Assembly (NCBI RefSeq): GCF_007746075.1
Contig: NZ_CP036339.1
Coordinates: forward strand, 992,001 to 1,056,000
Reading direction: 5' to 3'
Length of the DNA stretch: 64,000 nucleotides
DNA from: Lacipirellula limnantheis
GTDB taxonomy: Bacteria > Planctomycetota > Planctomycetia > Pirellulales > Lacipirellulaceae
The translations under genes and the position numbers were made by a program. The first letter of the stretch is position 1; each line of letters starts with the position of its first letter. This document shows positions 37,343 to 44,913 of the stretch, in pieces. A model generated the notes under the pieces. The model was given only the letters and a program-made list of their open reading frames with translations, was not told where the DNA came from and made no database searches.

Positions 37343-37433
37343 GGCGAACCATCGCATGCACGGGAGCGGCGGTGGCGGGCCGTTTTTGAAATCAATGTCA
37401 ACTCCCGCCGCCCCGTGATGCGGGTCGTTAGCC
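37343..37433 (+). repeat. attC: attC 1
   Basis: R'' GGCGAAC at 37343 and R' GTTAGCC at 37427. The arms (CACGGGAGCGGCGG and CCGCCGCCCCGTG) pair with a few bulged bases. R'' is the complement of the 5' end of cassette 1 (TTCGCC). The site is almost identical to attC 12. Confidence 0.9.
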
Positions 37434-37904
37434 ATGAAGCCCGAAGACCTGATACTCCCTCGCGACCCTTCGCTCACGAACGAGAAGGTAATGCAGATGC
37501 TGGAAGACGCTGCGTCCGCACCGCAGCCTGAGGCCGTCGAAAGAGCCGTCACTTCTGCACACCAAGTTGGAGTTCGAGAGGAGTTCGTTCCACCTCTTCT
37601 TTCGTTGCTGCGGTCCACGGACCACTTTCGGCACGAAGATATCGTGAACGCGCTGCAGGACATTAAGGACCCTCGTGCAGTTGAAGGGCTCTTCGATGCT
37701 GCTACAGTCACTCATGAATATTTGGCTTACGATGAGTTCTTCGGTTTAGCGCGGAAATGCACATGGGCGCTTGCTGATATCGGCACGCCCGAAGCGAAGG
37801 CAAGGCTTGTGCAGCTCGCTGCGAGCGAGAATCCCTTGATTGCTGGTTATGCGAAGAAGCGATTGGATCGATGGCACGATGAGCAAAACAGCAAAAGAGG
37901 CTAA
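37434..37904 (+). CDS. Cassette 2: HEAT-repeat-like protein, 156 aa
   Basis: The ATG follows the R' box directly (GTTAGCC-ATG), leaving a 6-base leader. The product looks like a small HEAT/PBS-lyase-type repeat protein: VREEFVPPLLSLLRSTD, DIVNALQDIKDPRAVEGLFDA, CTWALADIGTPEAKARLVQLA and PLIAGYAKKRLD are successive helical pairs. Such proteins usually bind other proteins; no catalytic motif is seen. The TAA stop lies inside the R'' box of attC 2. Confidence 0.75.
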   Translation: MKPEDLILPRDPSLTNEKVMQMLEDAASAPQPEAVERAVTSAHQVGVREEFVPPLLSLLRSTDHFRHEDIVNALQDIKDPRAVEGLFDAATVTHEYLAYDEFFGLARKCTWALADIGTPEAKARLVQLAASENPLIAGYAKKRLDRWHDEQNSKRG

Positions 37905-37997
37905 CAACTCGCTGCAGGCAACGCGGGATAGCGCTCTCAGTTCCGCTTCGCGGTTCACGCTGGTTGGTCCCGCGTGCCTGAGCTCTAGACGTTAGGC
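37899..37997 (+). repeat. attC: attC 2
   Basis: R'' GGCTAAC (37899) and R' GTTAGGC (37991). R'' is the exact complement of the cassette 2 5' end (TTAGCC) and contains its stop codon. Confidence 0.88.
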
Positions 37998-38643
37998 GGC
38001 ACTACGTTTATGGGCACACTCAACGCATTCTACGTTCGCGCAGCGACAGACACCGCTGCCATCACCGCAACGATTCGCGCCAAGTTTCCGAAGGCTGAGA
38101 TTGATGCGGACACTCACTTCTGCGGCGTCACGATGCCTGACGACGCATTCGAGACACCTGAGAGCGTGCTCATGGATTTGTCGTCACGACTCAAGACGGA
38201 CGTTGTCTGGTTGAGTTTCCAGAGCGTCGTTGACGCATTCCAGTTTCACCACTGGCGAGCGGGCGAGCATTTGCGCTCGCTGGTTTACGGCTGCTTTGCC
38301 GAGGAGCGCACATGGGAGCGCGCCGAGGGCACGCCTGAGCCGTGGGAGCGAGAGGTATTCTTTGGCCAGAAAGAGCTGGAGCGCGCTCTGGAGTATTTGG
38401 AGAGCGACGACGAGAAGCGAGAGATGCAGCGCATTTGGCATGACGCAGAGATTCAGGCTGGGCGGACAGAGCCGAGCCTGGACGGTCGAGAGTGTGCGCG
38501 AGCGGTTGCACAGCATTTTCATTTTCCGGGATGGGGTTTATGAGGTTGGCCGTGCCGCCTAACCATGCGCTGCAGCGAACCCGGCTTGAGTGTCGCGGTT
38601 GCAATCATTGCGTCCCGTGCGCCGGGTCGCTGAGCTTGGGTCG
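37992..38643 (+). repeat. Cassette 3: first copy of a 652-bp duplicated cassette
   Basis: Identical to 40136-40787. The identity begins and ends at the GTT crossover boxes, so the unit duplicated is precisely one gene cassette. Confidence 0.95.
38010..38543 (+). CDS. Cassette 3: hypothetical protein, 177 aa (identical to cassette 7)
   Basis: The ATG is 18 bases after the crossover. The product starts MGTLNAFYVRAATDTAAITATI, with an N-terminal region that may form a small alpha/beta domain, then VVWLSFQSVVDAFQFHHW and a charged helical stretch rich in Glu and Arg. No known family is recognised. Residue-for-residue identical to the product of 40154-40687. Confidence 0.75.
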   Translation: MGTLNAFYVRAATDTAAITATIRAKFPKAEIDADTHFCGVTMPDDAFETPESVLMDLSSRLKTDVVWLSFQSVVDAFQFHHWRAGEHLRSLVYGCFAEERTWERAEGTPEPWEREVFFGQKELERALEYLESDDEKREMQRIWHDAEIQAGRTEPSLDGRECARAVAQHFHFPGWGL

Positions 38644-38649
38644 TTATTC
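38557..38649 (+). repeat. attC: attC 3
   Basis: R'' GCCTAAC (38557) complements the cassette's own TTAGGC; R' GTTATTC (38643). Arms GCAGCGAACCCGGC and GCCGGGTCGCTG pair. Identical to attC 7 up to the GTT. Confidence 0.9.
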
Positions 38650-38653
38650 CGCT

Positions 38654-38971
38654 ATGGCAATCGTCGGCATGGTCCTGTTCGCACTAGGCGCGTTCGTCAC
38701 CCTAGCAAACGTGTACCTGAGCTTCATCCGTTATCCAGTACATCTGGCTCTCGGCGGCACTCGCGAAACATACCGCTGGGTTTCTGGCTTTCCGCTCGTT
38801 GGTTCATTGTTCCTGTGGCTCAGCATTCCGCTGCTGTCGTCGGTCGGCCTCAGATGGTTTGCTGTGGCTCTTTCCTTATTCGATACGGGCGGCATCCACT
38901 GGTTCGTCGGAACGATGTGGTGGACCGGTCAGCTCGGAGCGTTCCTCCGCGGCCGTAATGACAGGGAATAA
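38654..38971 (+). CDS. Cassette 4: small membrane protein, 105 aa
   Basis: The ATG lies 10 bases after the crossover. The 105-residue product is strongly hydrophobic with about three transmembrane helices (GMVLFALGAFVTLANVYL, FPLVGSLFLWLSIPLLSSVG and LRWFAVALSLF). No family is recognised. The TAA stop is inside the R'' box (GAATAAC). Longer frames upstream run through attC 3 and are not used. Confidence 0.7.
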   Translation: MAIVGMVLFALGAFVTLANVYLSFIRYPVHLALGGTRETYRWVSGFPLVGSLFLWLSIPLLSSVGLRWFAVALSLFDTGGIHWFVGTMWWTGQLGAFLRGRNDRE

Positions 38972-39067
38972 CCCGCCGCTGGAGCGGACCGCGGCGGCGG
39001 TATACTACACTTTCGGTCGAGCGTCGCGCTTGCGCCGCCGCGGCCGCTCAACGGCATTACGTTCGTC
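38966..39067 (+). repeat. attC: attC 4
   Basis: R'' GAATAAC (38966) is the complement of the cassette 4 5' end TTATTC; R' GTTCGTC (39061). Arms CGCCGCTGGAGCGG and GCCGCTCAACGGC pair. Confidence 0.88.
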
Positions 39068-39071
39068 AGCT

Positions 39072-39521
39072 ATGGAGACACACGCTAGCTCGATGCTTTG
39101 CACGAAATGTGGCGCCACGATTCAGAGCGCGACCGCAGAACGAAACGCGGGACTTTGCCAGCCATGTGCCGAGGGGCGAACAGTGCGGAACCGGACTGTT
39201 GATACGGTCCAACGGCCGCAGCGGCGTTCGATCGATTGGCAATGCATCGGCATCGAAAAACACAGTGAGACGGATGATGAGGTTGCGTACCGGTTCGTGG
39301 CTGACATTTGGGAACCGAATCCCGAAATCAAAGGTCGATCGCGGATTGCCGGACAAGCCGAAGGATTGATGCGTTTAATCAAGGCCACTGGCGAAGTGCT
39401 ACTTGATCAACCAATGCCCGATGATACGAATGAAAGACGATTCAACAGCGCCGCACGAAAAATCAAACAGCATTGGGCCAATCGCGAGTACCCAGAGAAA
39501 ACGATGTTCGCTTGTGGTTGA
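39072..39521 (+). CDS. Cassette 5: zinc-ribbon protein of unknown function, 149 aa
   Basis: The ATG lies 10 bases after the crossover. The N-terminus has a probable zinc ribbon, CTKCG followed 17 residues later by CQPC. The rest is an unknown domain with DWQCIGIEKHSETDDEVAYRF and WEPNPEIKGRSRIAGQAEGL. The product may bind nucleic acid or protein through the ribbon, but no family match is evident. Frames opening upstream run through attC 4. Confidence 0.7.
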   Translation: METHASSMLCTKCGATIQSATAERNAGLCQPCAEGRTVRNRTVDTVQRPQRRSIDWQCIGIEKHSETDDEVAYRFVADIWEPNPEIKGRSRIAGQAEGLMRLIKATGEVLLDQPMPDDTNERRFNSAARKIKQHWANREYPEKTMFACG

Positions 39522-39538
39522 ACATCAAAGAAAACGCG

Positions 39539-39629
39539 GACGAACAATGCCGTGAACCGGAGCGGCGAAGTCGGACGGATTTGAAATGGACAATCTTTCG
39601 TCGCCGCCCGGTTACGGCTGGCGTTAGGC
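39539..39629 (+). repeat. attC: attC 5
   Basis: R'' GACGAAC (39539) is the complement of the cassette 5 5' end TTCGTC; R' GTTAGGC (39623). Arms GCCGTGAACCGGAGCGGCGA and TCGCCGCCCGGTTACGGC pair imperfectly. Confidence 0.88.
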
Positions 39630-39642
39630 GGCATTACTCGCC

Positions 39643-40056
39643 ATGAAAGTTCAAGAGTTCCCTTTGGCTTGGAGATGGACGGACAGCCGATATGCGGTTT
39701 TGTCCGAGGCAGTGCTGTCACAGCTTCAGCCACTCGGAGCACAGGACGCAAAGATCGCGTTCGAGCGTGCGCGGAGGTTTCAGCAGGATTCGGGCATCAC
39801 ACATTCGGCAGATGTTTCGGACGATGACGGTTGCACTTGGCTGCGAGCGCGGCACGGCGCTTTGAGCGACAGCGTTATTGTTTCGTGGTCGCGCGAGTGT
39901 GCGCTTCGCACCAGTTGGCAGATTTTCACCGAACACTGGAGCGACTTTTGTTACCCGTCCTCCGATGATGTTACGGTATGGCCAGATTCAGAGCGTTGGG
40001 TATTATTCTACCACCATGAGGAGCAGTTTGAGTTTATTCAGAGACCAGCGGCCTAA
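39643..40056 (+). CDS. Cassette 6: hypothetical protein with WQ-HHEE motif, 137 aa
   Basis: The product starts MKVQEFPLAWRWTDSRYAVL. Its C-terminal half reads TSWQIFTEHWSDFCYP, then DDVTVWPDSERWVLFYHHEEQ. The same spacing of T-x-W-Q, W-x-x-F, V-T-V-x-x-D and H-H-E-E is found in the cassette 16 product, so the two appear to be distant members of one cassette-borne family. Function unknown. The TAA stop lies in R''. Confidence 0.7.
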   Translation: MKVQEFPLAWRWTDSRYAVLSEAVLSQLQPLGAQDAKIAFERARRFQQDSGITHSADVSDDDGCTWLRARHGALSDSVIVSWSRECALRTSWQIFTEHWSDFCYPSSDDVTVWPDSERWVLFYHHEEQFEFIQRPAA

Positions 40057-40141
40057 CCATGCGCTGCAGCGAACCCGGCTTGATCGTCGCGGTGGCGATC
40101 GTGGCTCCCGCGGCCGGGTCGCTGAGCTTTAGTCGTTAGGC
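40051..40141 (+). repeat. attC: attC 6
   Basis: R'' GCCTAAC (40051) complements the cassette's own TTAGGC; R' GTTAGGC (40135). The outer arms match attC 3 and 7 (GCAGCGAACCCGGC / GCCGGGTCGCTG), but the loop differs. Confidence 0.9.
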
Positions 40142-40787
40142 GGCACTACGTTTATGGGCACACTCAACGCATTCTACGTTCGCGCAGCGACAGACACCGC
40201 TGCCATCACCGCAACGATTCGCGCCAAGTTTCCGAAGGCTGAGATTGATGCGGACACTCACTTCTGCGGCGTCACGATGCCTGACGACGCATTCGAGACA
40301 CCTGAGAGCGTGCTCATGGATTTGTCGTCACGACTCAAGACGGACGTTGTCTGGTTGAGTTTCCAGAGCGTCGTTGACGCATTCCAGTTTCACCACTGGC
40401 GAGCGGGCGAGCATTTGCGCTCGCTGGTTTACGGCTGCTTTGCCGAGGAGCGCACATGGGAGCGCGCCGAGGGCACGCCTGAGCCGTGGGAGCGAGAGGT
40501 ATTCTTTGGCCAGAAAGAGCTGGAGCGCGCTCTGGAGTATTTGGAGAGCGACGACGAGAAGCGAGAGATGCAGCGCATTTGGCATGACGCAGAGATTCAG
40601 GCTGGGCGGACAGAGCCGAGCCTGGACGGTCGAGAGTGTGCGCGAGCGGTTGCACAGCATTTTCATTTTCCGGGATGGGGTTTATGAGGTTGGCCGTGCC
40701 GCCTAACCATGCGCTGCAGCGAACCCGGCTTGAGTGTCGCGGTTGCAATCATTGCGTCCCGTGCGCCGGGTCGCTGAGCTTGGGTCG
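40136..40787 (+). repeat. Cassette 7: second copy of the 652-bp duplicated cassette
   Basis: Identical to 37992-38643, placed four cassettes further along, with three different cassettes between. Offset is exactly 2144 bp. Confidence 0.95.
40154..40687 (+). CDS. Cassette 7: hypothetical protein, 177 aa (identical to cassette 3)
   Basis: An exact copy of the gene at 38010-38543, including its 18-base leader and attC. The complete lack of differences, even at silent positions, indicates recent copying or re-insertion by the integrase. Function unknown, as for cassette 3. Confidence 0.75.
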   Translation: MGTLNAFYVRAATDTAAITATIRAKFPKAEIDADTHFCGVTMPDDAFETPESVLMDLSSRLKTDVVWLSFQSVVDAFQFHHWRAGEHLRSLVYGCFAEERTWERAEGTPEPWEREVFFGQKELERALEYLESDDEKREMQRIWHDAEIQAGRTEPSLDGRECARAVAQHFHFPGWGL

Positions 40788-40793
40788 TTCGGC
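40701..40793 (+). repeat. attC: attC 7
   Basis: Identical to attC 3 up to the crossover. R'' GCCTAAC (40701); R' GTTCGGC (40787). Confidence 0.9.
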
Positions 40794-40809
40794 CCTGGAG
40801 TCTTAGCCT

Positions 40810-41385
40810 GTGTGGACGACCCGAAGCGAAAAGCTTACCAATGCTCGCGGCTTTCGGTTCGCCATGAATCTTGACTCACGTCCGGCAACGTTCTCGGATG
40901 TTATTCATGGACTGCAGACCGACGCTGCATTTCGCACGCTGTTCAACGGACTGTTGGCCGATGCCCCGTTTTCGGCATTTCGGTGGGAAGCTCCCGCAGT
41001 GACGACTGCCGCTCTTTCCAAACCATTCGAATTCGTAATCCTTGACAGTCCTGGTTTGGTGCGTCGTCCCGAACCGAATGCGTTCGCCGAACATTTCAAT
41101 GACACGGGTCACGAAATTGCGGTGTTCACCAACTTGAGCAAAGATGCGATCCTGATTGTGCCGTATCCAATTGCCGAAGATTCCGCGTATGGCCACCTAG
41201 CAGCATTTGTTCGGTTTGCCCCGGAGTCCCAACGTCAGTCTCTTTGGCGTGAGGTTGGCGCAAACTTGGGACATCGCGTCGGTGTCAATTCCGTTTGGGT
41301 CAGTACGGCCGGGGCCGGGGTCTCGTGGTTGCATGTCCGGCTCGACGACCGGCCGAAGTACTATGGTTTCAAGCCTTACATGTAA
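40810..41385 (+). CDS. Cassette 8, gene A: DUF6940-like protein, 191 aa
   Basis: The product resembles the DUF6940 family by its motifs DAAFRTLFNGLLADAPFSAF, FEFVILDSPGL, FTNLSKDAILIVPYP, YGHLAAFVRFAPESQRQSLW and the C-terminal AGVSWLHVRLDDRPKYYG. The GTG at 40810 is used because the W-rich N-terminus is part of the family pattern; ATG 40864 is an alternative. The role of this family is unknown. No attC follows it: the gene shares one cassette with the next gene. Confidence 0.75.
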   Translation: MWTTRSEKLTNARGFRFAMNLDSRPATFSDVIHGLQTDAAFRTLFNGLLADAPFSAFRWEAPAVTTAALSKPFEFVILDSPGLVRRPEPNAFAEHFNDTGHEIAVFTNLSKDAILIVPYPIAEDSAYGHLAAFVRFAPESQRQSLWREVGANLGHRVGVNSVWVSTAGAGVSWLHVRLDDRPKYYGFKPYM

Positions 41386-41444
41386 CAGGTGGACAAATCA
41401 CTGCATCAAACGAACGCGGGAATGTTTCTCGGTAGAACGCTCTC

Positions 41445-41939
41445 ATGACCATTGAGATTGACGAAGCTGTTAGGAACGCGGCCTCGGCCGGCAATGTCGC
41501 AGCACTCAAGGAGCTGGTTGCGTTGCACGGTCCTATTTTGGTTCGTCTGGACGGCGACCCGACAGAACTTACTGCATTACACCTGGCATCGGCGTCGGGT
41601 AACGTCGAGGCCGTTCGGTTCCTGCTCGGGTCTCCAGTCCAGGCCGACCCATGTACTGCTCGGAACAACAACTTCACTCCGTTGCACGCCGCCGCCATGC
41701 AAGGTCATGCCATAATCTGCGAGATACTGATTGGAGCGGGGGCGGATGCAAATGTCCAAACCGATCCGCAAGGGTACGCTCCACTTCACAGCGCCGCATT
41801 CGCCGGGCATGTCGATGCCATCCGGGTACTACTTAAACATGGGGCGGATCGTAGGCTCGTGAACTACCGCTACGAACAGCCAGCTGACACCGCACAACGT
41901 ACTAGGCAGGTGGAGGCGGTACGTGTACTGCAAACTTAA
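41445..41939 (+). CDS. Cassette 8, gene B: ankyrin-repeat protein, 164 aa
   Basis: The product is made of about four ankyrin repeats: AVRNAASAGNVAALKELVALHG, LTALHLASASGNVEAVRFLLGS, FTPLHAAAMQGHAIICEILIGAGAD and YAPLHSAAFAGHVDAIRVLLKHGAD. Ankyrin proteins are binding scaffolds. It starts 59 bp after the DUF6940-like gene with no attC between; the attC after it (R'' GCCGAAC) matches the 5' end of the DUF6940-like gene, so both form one two-gene cassette. Confidence 0.88.
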   Translation: MTIEIDEAVRNAASAGNVAALKELVALHGPILVRLDGDPTELTALHLASASGNVEAVRFLLGSPVQADPCTARNNNFTPLHAAAMQGHAIICEILIGAGADANVQTDPQGYAPLHSAAFAGHVDAIRVLLKHGADRRLVNYRYEQPADTAQRTRQVEAVRVLQT

Positions 41940-41940
41940 G

Positions 41941-42030
41941 GCCGAACAAACCGTTTCACCGGAGCCGCGGGCCGCGCGGGTTTTGATATCCGAATCGTTT
42001 GCCGCGGCCCGGTGAACGCCACCGTTTGGC
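41941..42030 (+). repeat. attC: attC 8
   Basis: R'' GCCGAAC (41941) complements TTCGGC at 40788, the start of cassette 8; R' GTTTGGC (42024). Arms CACCGGAGCCGCGG and CCGCGGCCCGGTG pair with one bulge. Confidence 0.88.
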
Positions 42031-42046
42031 AATCATTGGACGCTGA

Positions 42047-42712
42047 ATGAAGTACGGGGTGCTCTTTGCGACAGTAGCTGTGCTGCTTACCGCATCGGCT
42101 CTGCTGCAGCGTGGTTGGCAGCTTCTATTGCTATGGCCCGCCGTCAGCTTCGGCGTTGTCGCAGTGGGTTACCTCCACTTTGGTCCGATCGTCTACGGCA
42201 AATCATCGCGGGGCAGTTTGTCACCGTTCTCGCAACTGATTCTTCTTCCATACTTGCTCTACTTGTGGTCTGTCTGGTACGTCCTTCGCCTCGTGAAACG
42301 AGAACCGGCATTCAATCAACTCACGGACAACGTGCTCATTGGTCGCCGTCTTCTTTCGCACGAGCTGCCCGATAACATAAATCACGTCATTGACTTAACC
42401 TGTGAATTCAGCGAACCATACGCTTTACGCTCCAAATCATATCGCTCGTTCCCGATTTTGGATGGATTCGCCCCGTCACCAAATCAGTTGCGAGAGTGGG
42501 TTCACGAAGCGGCCGTTCTTTCCGGCACCGTCTTCATTCACTGCGCAGAAGGACACGGGCGCACTGGACTCTTTGCGGCGGCATTGTTGCTCGCAACTGG
42601 TCATACAAAAACACCGGCTGAGGCAATACAATTCGTCAAATCTAGACGGCCAATGGTTCAACTTGGACATCGCCAACTGGCGGTCCTCAACGCGATGCAC
42701 GAAGCCAAATAA
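42047..42712 (+). CDS. Cassette 9: membrane-anchored dual-specificity phosphatase, 221 aa
   Basis: The N-terminal 85 residues hold two or three transmembrane helices (MKYGVLFATVAVLLTASALL, LLLLWPAVSFGVVAVGYL, SQLILLPYLLYLWSVWYVL). The C-terminal half is a cysteine-based phosphatase domain: HVIDLTCEFSEP, then the P-loop HCAEGHGRTG with Cys166 and Arg172 (CX5R), and SRRPMVQL. It is expected to dephosphorylate phosphoprotein or phosphoinositide-like substrates at the inner face of the membrane. The TAA stop is in the R'' box. Confidence 0.85.
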   Translation: MKYGVLFATVAVLLTASALLQRGWQLLLLWPAVSFGVVAVGYLHFGPIVYGKSSRGSLSPFSQLILLPYLLYLWSVWYVLRLVKREPAFNQLTDNVLIGRRLLSHELPDNINHVIDLTCEFSEPYALRSKSYRSFPILDGFAPSPNQLREWVHEAAVLSGTVFIHCAEGHGRTGLFAAALLLATGHTKTPAEAIQFVKSRRPMVQLGHRQLAVLNAMHEAK

Positions 42713-42797
42713 CAAAAAAATGCACCCGAGTTGCCGATCGGGCGTTTCCTGTAGGCGAATTCACTCGGCGGCAACCGGGTGATTTTGGTCGTTATCC
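42707..42797 (+). repeat. attC: attC 9
   Basis: R'' AAATAAC (42707) and R' GTTATCC (42791). The cassette starts TTTGGC, so GCCAAAC was expected; the site reads GCCAAATAAC, as if TAA were inserted before the last C. Arms CACCCGAGTTGCCG and CGGCGGCAACCGGGTG pair. Confidence 0.78.
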
Positions 42798-42823
42798 CAT
42801 CAAATCGCGCCCCTCATTTCACG

Positions 42824-43270
42824 ATGAAATTTCTGTTGATGCTGGAGGACGATCTCGACCGCATTCGGCGATTCAAAGCGATAGTTGCTCGGCATTACCC
42901 CAGTGCAATTCTGACCGTCGCCCGAACAGCTCCCGACTTCAAGACGGCATACTGGTCGCTTACCGAAATGCCCGACTTGATTTGTCTTGATCACGATTTG
43001 TTCACCGATTCACTCAATGATCCTGATCCGGGTGACGGTCGCGACGTTGCCGATTTTTTAGTAACTCGATTGGCGAAATGCCCGGCTTTGATACACTCAA
43101 CAAATGCTGCCGCCGCCGATTCGATGTTGTATTCGATGCGCGAAGGAGGTTGGACCGTTGATCGCATCGCCCCGATTGGTGAAGAATGGATCGAAACCTA
43201 CTGGTATCCAACTGCGTGCGAGATGATCGCACGCGGAAATGACCTCACAAACCAAGAACGGATTGGATAA
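42824..43270 (+). CDS. Cassette 10: receiver-like protein (cREC type), 148 aa
   Basis: The product starts MKFLLMLEDDLDRIRRFKAI. The acidic pair at the end of the first strand, the LICLDHDLF strand with a phospho-acceptor-like Asp and the following GDGRDVADFLV helix resemble a stand-alone receiver fold, similar to the cyclic-phosphate-processing receiver (cREC) group. No output domain is present. It could act as a signalling or effector protein; this is inference from motif pattern. The TAA stop is in R''. Confidence 0.7.
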   Translation: MKFLLMLEDDLDRIRRFKAIVARHYPSAILTVARTAPDFKTAYWSLTEMPDLICLDHDLFTDSLNDPDPGDGRDVADFLVTRLAKCPALIHSTNAAAADSMLYSMREGGWTVDRIAPIGEEWIETYWYPTACEMIARGNDLTNQERIG

Positions 43271-43353
43271 CAAATCGGTGAACGGGAGGGCTCAGCCCAG
43301 TCGGTCCTAAAATCGGATCCTCTCCTCGCCCTCCGTTACCTCAATCGTTCTCC
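43265..43353 (+). repeat. attC: attC 10
   Basis: R'' GGATAAC (43265) complements the cassette start TTATCC; R' GTTCTCC (43347). Arms GGTGAACGGGAGGGC and GCCCTCCGTTACC pair. Confidence 0.88.
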
Positions 43354-43374
43354 CACTGAAGTGCTCATCGGTAC

Positions 43375-43917
43375 ATGAACGAGTCTGACGTCAAGCGAAT
43401 CGAAGATGCCTTCAACCTGACGCTTCCGTCCGATTACCGTCATCTCCTAATCCATTTTCCTGTACGGTTCAGCAAGGGAACGACGGAGCAACCACTCTGG
43501 GATAATGCCGACGCACTGATTTCCCGGAATCGTGAGCTTCGTAACGAACGGAAAAGTTTGGGGGTGCAATACCTTCCCGTACCGGACCACTACTTCTTGA
43601 TTGGCGAGGACGGTGGTGGCTGGCAATTTCTCATTGATCTGCACGAACATCCGACCATCGTTTATATCATGGAGTTTGAACGTGTTGGCCAGATCGGTCC
43701 GGCAGCGACCGATGACGGCAAACCACAAAGCATAAACGATTGGCTACATTCTCACCTTCTCGAATTAAAGAATGATGGCGTCGATATCAACTCAGAGACA
43801 GCCCCGGCGTATAACATGAGCTGGGGCTGCATACTCGGCACGCTTGGATTCTGTATAGTAATGGCAATCACGATCGCATTGATGATCGCTGGCTTCCAAT
43901 GGCTTGCCGGTTACTGA
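43375..43917 (+). CDS. Cassette 11: SMI1/KNR4-family protein with C-terminal membrane helix, 180 aa
   Basis: The N-terminal domain matches the SMI1/KNR4 pattern: DVKRIEDAFNLTLPSDYRHLL at the start and YFLIGEDGGGWQFLIDL in the middle. In bacteria this family often supplies immunity proteins to polymorphic toxins. The C-terminus has a strong transmembrane helix (ILGTLGFCIVMAITIALMIA), unusual for the family, suggesting membrane anchoring. No toxin gene is next to it in the array, so it could be an orphan immunity gene. Confidence 0.82.
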   Translation: MNESDVKRIEDAFNLTLPSDYRHLLIHFPVRFSKGTTEQPLWDNADALISRNRELRNERKSLGVQYLPVPDHYFLIGEDGGGWQFLIDLHEHPTIVYIMEFERVGQIGPAATDDGKPQSINDWLHSHLLELKNDGVDINSETAPAYNMSWGCILGTLGFCIVMAITIALMIAGFQWLAGY

Positions 43918-43923
43918 ATCGTG

Positions 43924-44013
43924 GGAGAACCAAGCGATGCACCTCAGCCGCGAAATGAGGCGTTTTGAAATGGATGATCTCCCGTCGCGGCGAGGTGATC
44001 GCAGGCGTTCGCC
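43924..44013 (+). repeat. attC: attC 11
   Basis: R'' GGAGAAC (43924) complements the cassette start TTCTCC; R' GTTCGCC (44007). Confidence 0.87.
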
Positions 44014-44030
44014 AGCTAAGGGAGATCGAT

Positions 44031-44813
44031 ATGAACTATGCACTTGTGCCGTTCCCAACGTTCTCCAGAGAATCCGATTACGCCGGTCGACCGGACATTC
44101 GCGATGCTCTTGCTTCACGTCATCGTAATATCGCTCCGAATGCGATCGGCAATCTCGAATTGTTGAATCAAGTCGCCGAAACACTTCGCGACTTACCATG
44201 GAACTTCGCTGTCGATCATTGCCACGAGCAAAACGGCCACCTCCATCTGGCAGTGATGGCTCATGATCTCGGCCGCAATCTCGACGTTGGCGACAAAATG
44301 AACGCTGGCTTCTTCCTGCAAAACTCCGAAACTGGCGACTACGAAACCTTGGCTTGTGCCCGAACGTTTCGCGTCTCGTGTGAAAACGGCGCACTGCTCG
44401 AATGCGAAAAGGGGCAGTCGTTCACGATCTCAGCCGCTGATGCACCGCCTGCAAATTGGCAGCTGAAGATCAAAGATATCATCGATCGCTCATTCAACGG
44501 CGATGGCCTCGATGTTGATCTCGCCCGATTTCGGGCCACTACTCAGCAAATGGTCATCACTCCCTACGAGTTCCTATGTCACCTCTCCGCACAGGGCCTC
44601 ATCGATGACGACGAACAGTCGGACATCCAATTTGCATTCAACGACGCAGCGGACTTCACGATGTACGGGCTAATCAATGCCGTCACGCAGGTTGCGCATG
44701 GCTTACGCTCAAATGACAAATGGGCTCGGGCATTCCAAATCGAACGGTTGGCCGGGGAAATACTTCGAGGCGATCACAATCTTCCAACGCTCTATCCGGT
44801 TTACTCGCGATAA
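44031..44813 (+). CDS. Cassette 12: DUF932-like protein, 260 aa
   Basis: The longest single cassette product. The middle part (GFFLQNSETGDYETLACARTFRVSCENG) resembles the phage/plasmid DUF932 pattern with a C-x-NG motif, and the C-terminal half is helical. ATG 44031 is used because upstream sequence is attC 11. An AAGGGAG ribosome site lies 7 bases upstream. Its role is unknown; DUF932 proteins are common on plasmids and phages, which fits a mobile origin. Confidence 0.65.
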   Translation: MNYALVPFPTFSRESDYAGRPDIRDALASRHRNIAPNAIGNLELLNQVAETLRDLPWNFAVDHCHEQNGHLHLAVMAHDLGRNLDVGDKMNAGFFLQNSETGDYETLACARTFRVSCENGALLECEKGQSFTISAADAPPANWQLKIKDIIDRSFNGDGLDVDLARFRATTQQMVITPYEFLCHLSAQGLIDDDEQSDIQFAFNDAADFTMYGLINAVTQVAHGLRSNDKWARAFQIERLAGEILRGDHNLPTLYPVYSR

Positions 44814-44816
44814 GCT

Positions 44817-44907
44817 GGCGAACCATCGCATGCACGGGAGCGGCGGTGGCAAGCGGATTTTGAAATCAACGTCAACTCCCGCCGCCCCGTGATGCGGGTC
44901 GTTAGGT
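44817..44907 (+). repeat. attC: attC 12
   Basis: R'' GGCGAAC (44817) complements the cassette start TTCGCC; R' GTTAGGT (44901). Almost the same sequence as attC 1, although cassettes 1 and 12 carry unrelated genes. Confidence 0.9.
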
Positions 44908-44913
44908 CTTTTT

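Noticed and set aside
38191..38604. Minus-strand frame duplicated at 40335-40748
   Set aside because: It is duplicated only because the whole cassette is duplicated; it runs across attC and has no coding character.
41386..41444. attC between the DUF6940-like and ankyrin genes
   Set aside because: Only 59 bp, no GTTRRRY box or hairpin, and the downstream R'' matches the start of the upstream gene.
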